A stretch of 64,000 nt of DNA from Streptomyces liliifuscus (GTDB lineage: Bacteria > Actinomycetota > Actinomycetes > Streptomycetales > Streptomycetaceae): assembly GCF_016598615.1 (NCBI RefSeq), contig NZ_CP066831.1, forward strand, positions 1 to 64,000, in the 5' to 3' direction. Below, in pieces: positions 63,230 through 64,000 of this stretch. A program made the translations under genes and the position numbers. Under the pieces are notes generated by a model. The model was not told where the DNA came from. It saw only the letters and a list, made by a program, of their open reading frames with translations, and searched no databases. Position 1 is the first letter of the stretch, and every line of letters begins with the position of its first letter.

Positions 63230-64000
63230 TTGGTGCCTCCGACGAGGTCGGCCCGGCCGGACAGCAGGAGCGAGGTCGCGCTGTCGTCGTCGTACGCCCC
63301 GATGACCGCGGCGGGCAGGCCGTGCGCGAGCCGGGCCTCCTCCGCGATGAGCACACGGGTCAGCGTCGTACCGCCGCGTATGGCGACGAGCGGGGCGCCG
63401 GCCTCTGCCGTCTCGCGCACCTGGTCGAGGGCGAGTGGCAACCCCTCTTCGGTGTCCGGGGCGTCGATCCACACGCCCGCGCACGACGACTGACCGCTGA
63501 AGGGGACCATCGGGATGTCAGTGCCGTCGGTCCCGGTCAGAAGGTCGTCCCCGACTGTCACCCAACGCGACGGAAGCCGGAACGGCCCCCCTCGGAAGGG
63601 TGACTCCAGGGGCACTGCCTCGTGGTGATGTCGCCACCATCCATCGACGCGGTCCACGTACACCGCGTCGCGCACGGCTAGTTTGCCTCGCGGGATGCTG
63701 CGGGTGAGGAAATGGAAGGCGAACTGCGTCGGATCGTCGAACGAGCGGACGTAGCGGCCGAAATGCTCCCACCACGAGAGGCTGGGCCGCGCCGAGTTCT
63801 GGATCCTCTCGACCTTGGGGCGGCGGCGCGTCTCGTAGATCTCGAGTGCCTCCGGCACGCTGTGCGGCGCCTCCCCAAGGGCCTCGGCCAGCGCGACCGC
63901 GTCCTCCATGGCCATCTTGGTGCCGGACCCGACGGAGAAGTGCGCGGTGTGCGCCGCATCGCCGAGGAGCACCCACTTTCCCCGTCGCCATGAACGGGCC
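63226..64000 (-). CDS. Salicylyl-CoA 5-hydroxylase-like FAD monooxygenase (5' end outside window)
   Basis: The frame stays open to the window edge, so the N-terminal FAD site is not included. Visible is the second FAD block WVLLGDAAHTAHFSVGSGTKMAMEDAVAL (given in part: GDAAHTAHF), characteristic of salicylyl-CoA and anthraniloyl-CoA hydroxylases, followed by the helical region YETRRRPKVERIQNSARPSLSWWEHF. The last 100 residues (SGQSSCAGVWIDAPDTEEGLPLAL onward) form an extra alpha/beta domain shorter than the old-yellow-enzyme domain of bifunctional members. It would hydroxylate the CoA thioester toward gentisyl-CoA using NADH and O2. Confidence 0.85.
   Translation of the reverse strand, partial: ARSWRRGKWVLLGDAAHTAHFSVGSGTKMAMEDAVALAEALGEAPHSVPEALEIYETRRRPKVERIQNSARPSLSWWEHFGRYVRSFDDPTQFAFHFLTRSIPRGKLAVRDAVYVDRVDGWWRHHHEAVPLESPFRGGPFRLPSRWVTVGDDLLTGTDGTDIPMVPFSGQSSCAGVWIDAPDTEEGLPLALDQVRETAEAGAPLVAIRGGTTLTRVLIAEEARLAHGLPAAVIGAYDDDSATSLLLSGRADLVGGTK

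Noticed and set aside
1..64000. tRNA, rRNA or riboswitch genes
   Set aside because: I found no cloverleaf-like or conserved rRNA or riboswitch sequence when reading both strands, though short RNAs cannot be excluded by eye.

Overview
The window reads as Streptomyces DNA: very high GC, codon third positions dominated by G and C, AGGAG-type ribosome sites, and ATGA or GTGA overlaps inside operons. Three things place it at the end of a linear replicon (chromosome or large linear plasmid): a run of five AA-centred palindromes in the first 140 bases, a tap-tpg telomere operon (12.8-15.5 kb, minus strand), and a divergently transcribed terminal-helicase gene (15.7-18.1 kb) with a second, decapitated helicase at 22.5-24.3 kb.

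0-25 kb is accessory subtelomeric DNA. It holds the palindromes, gene remnants, small orphan membrane proteins, a GntR-like regulator, a RelE-like toxin with a DUF6247-like partner, a membrane-anchored NACHT NTPase, the telomere operon, an OLD-family ATPase/TOPRIM nuclease, and a two-gene unit of a zinc-ribbon protein and a PD-(D/E)XK nuclease with a RecB-like QxxxY motif. Many genes here (tap, the terminal helicase, a DUF4760-like gene, a reductase) carry single-base frameshifts, meaning either decay of the chromosome end or indel errors in the sequence. 25-38 kb carries a reductase/DUF998/aldo-keto reductase cluster with a TetR regulator and paired operators, an lgt fragment, a quinone oxidoreductase, a Roadblock protein, an ArsR regulator beneath a nested palindrome, and a two-gene operon of a membrane-anchored ligand-binding protein plus a large P-loop ATPase.

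38.4-45.6 kb is one tight minus-strand operon of the ebo type: eboC (UbiA prenyltransferase), a TIM-barrel isomerase, eboA, eboB (TatD hydrolase), eboE, eboF (phosphodiesterase) and a cytochrome P450. Its genes overlap or abut except for a gap of about 120 bases between the isomerase and eboA. No eboD (dehydroquinate-synthase-like) gene is visible. The operon is followed by fragments of a thiamine-diphosphate enzyme and an amidohydrolase.

47.5-56 kb has an MDR oxidoreductase, a minus-strand operon (DUF998 protein, DMT transporter fused in frame with a glycosyltransferase, OmpR-type response regulator, histidine kinase) and a Tat-exported amidohydrolase. Degenerate copies of the DUF998 5' region lie on both sides, giving a triplicated segment. 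57-64 kb holds a broken TetR gene with three operator copies upstream of an alpha/beta hydrolase, an ABM-like monooxygenase, and a coupled operon of an aryl-AMP ligase, an ADP-forming acyl-CoA synthetase and a salicylyl-CoA-hydroxylase-like flavoprotein that runs off the window. These three together suggest CoA-dependent salicylate catabolism toward gentisate.
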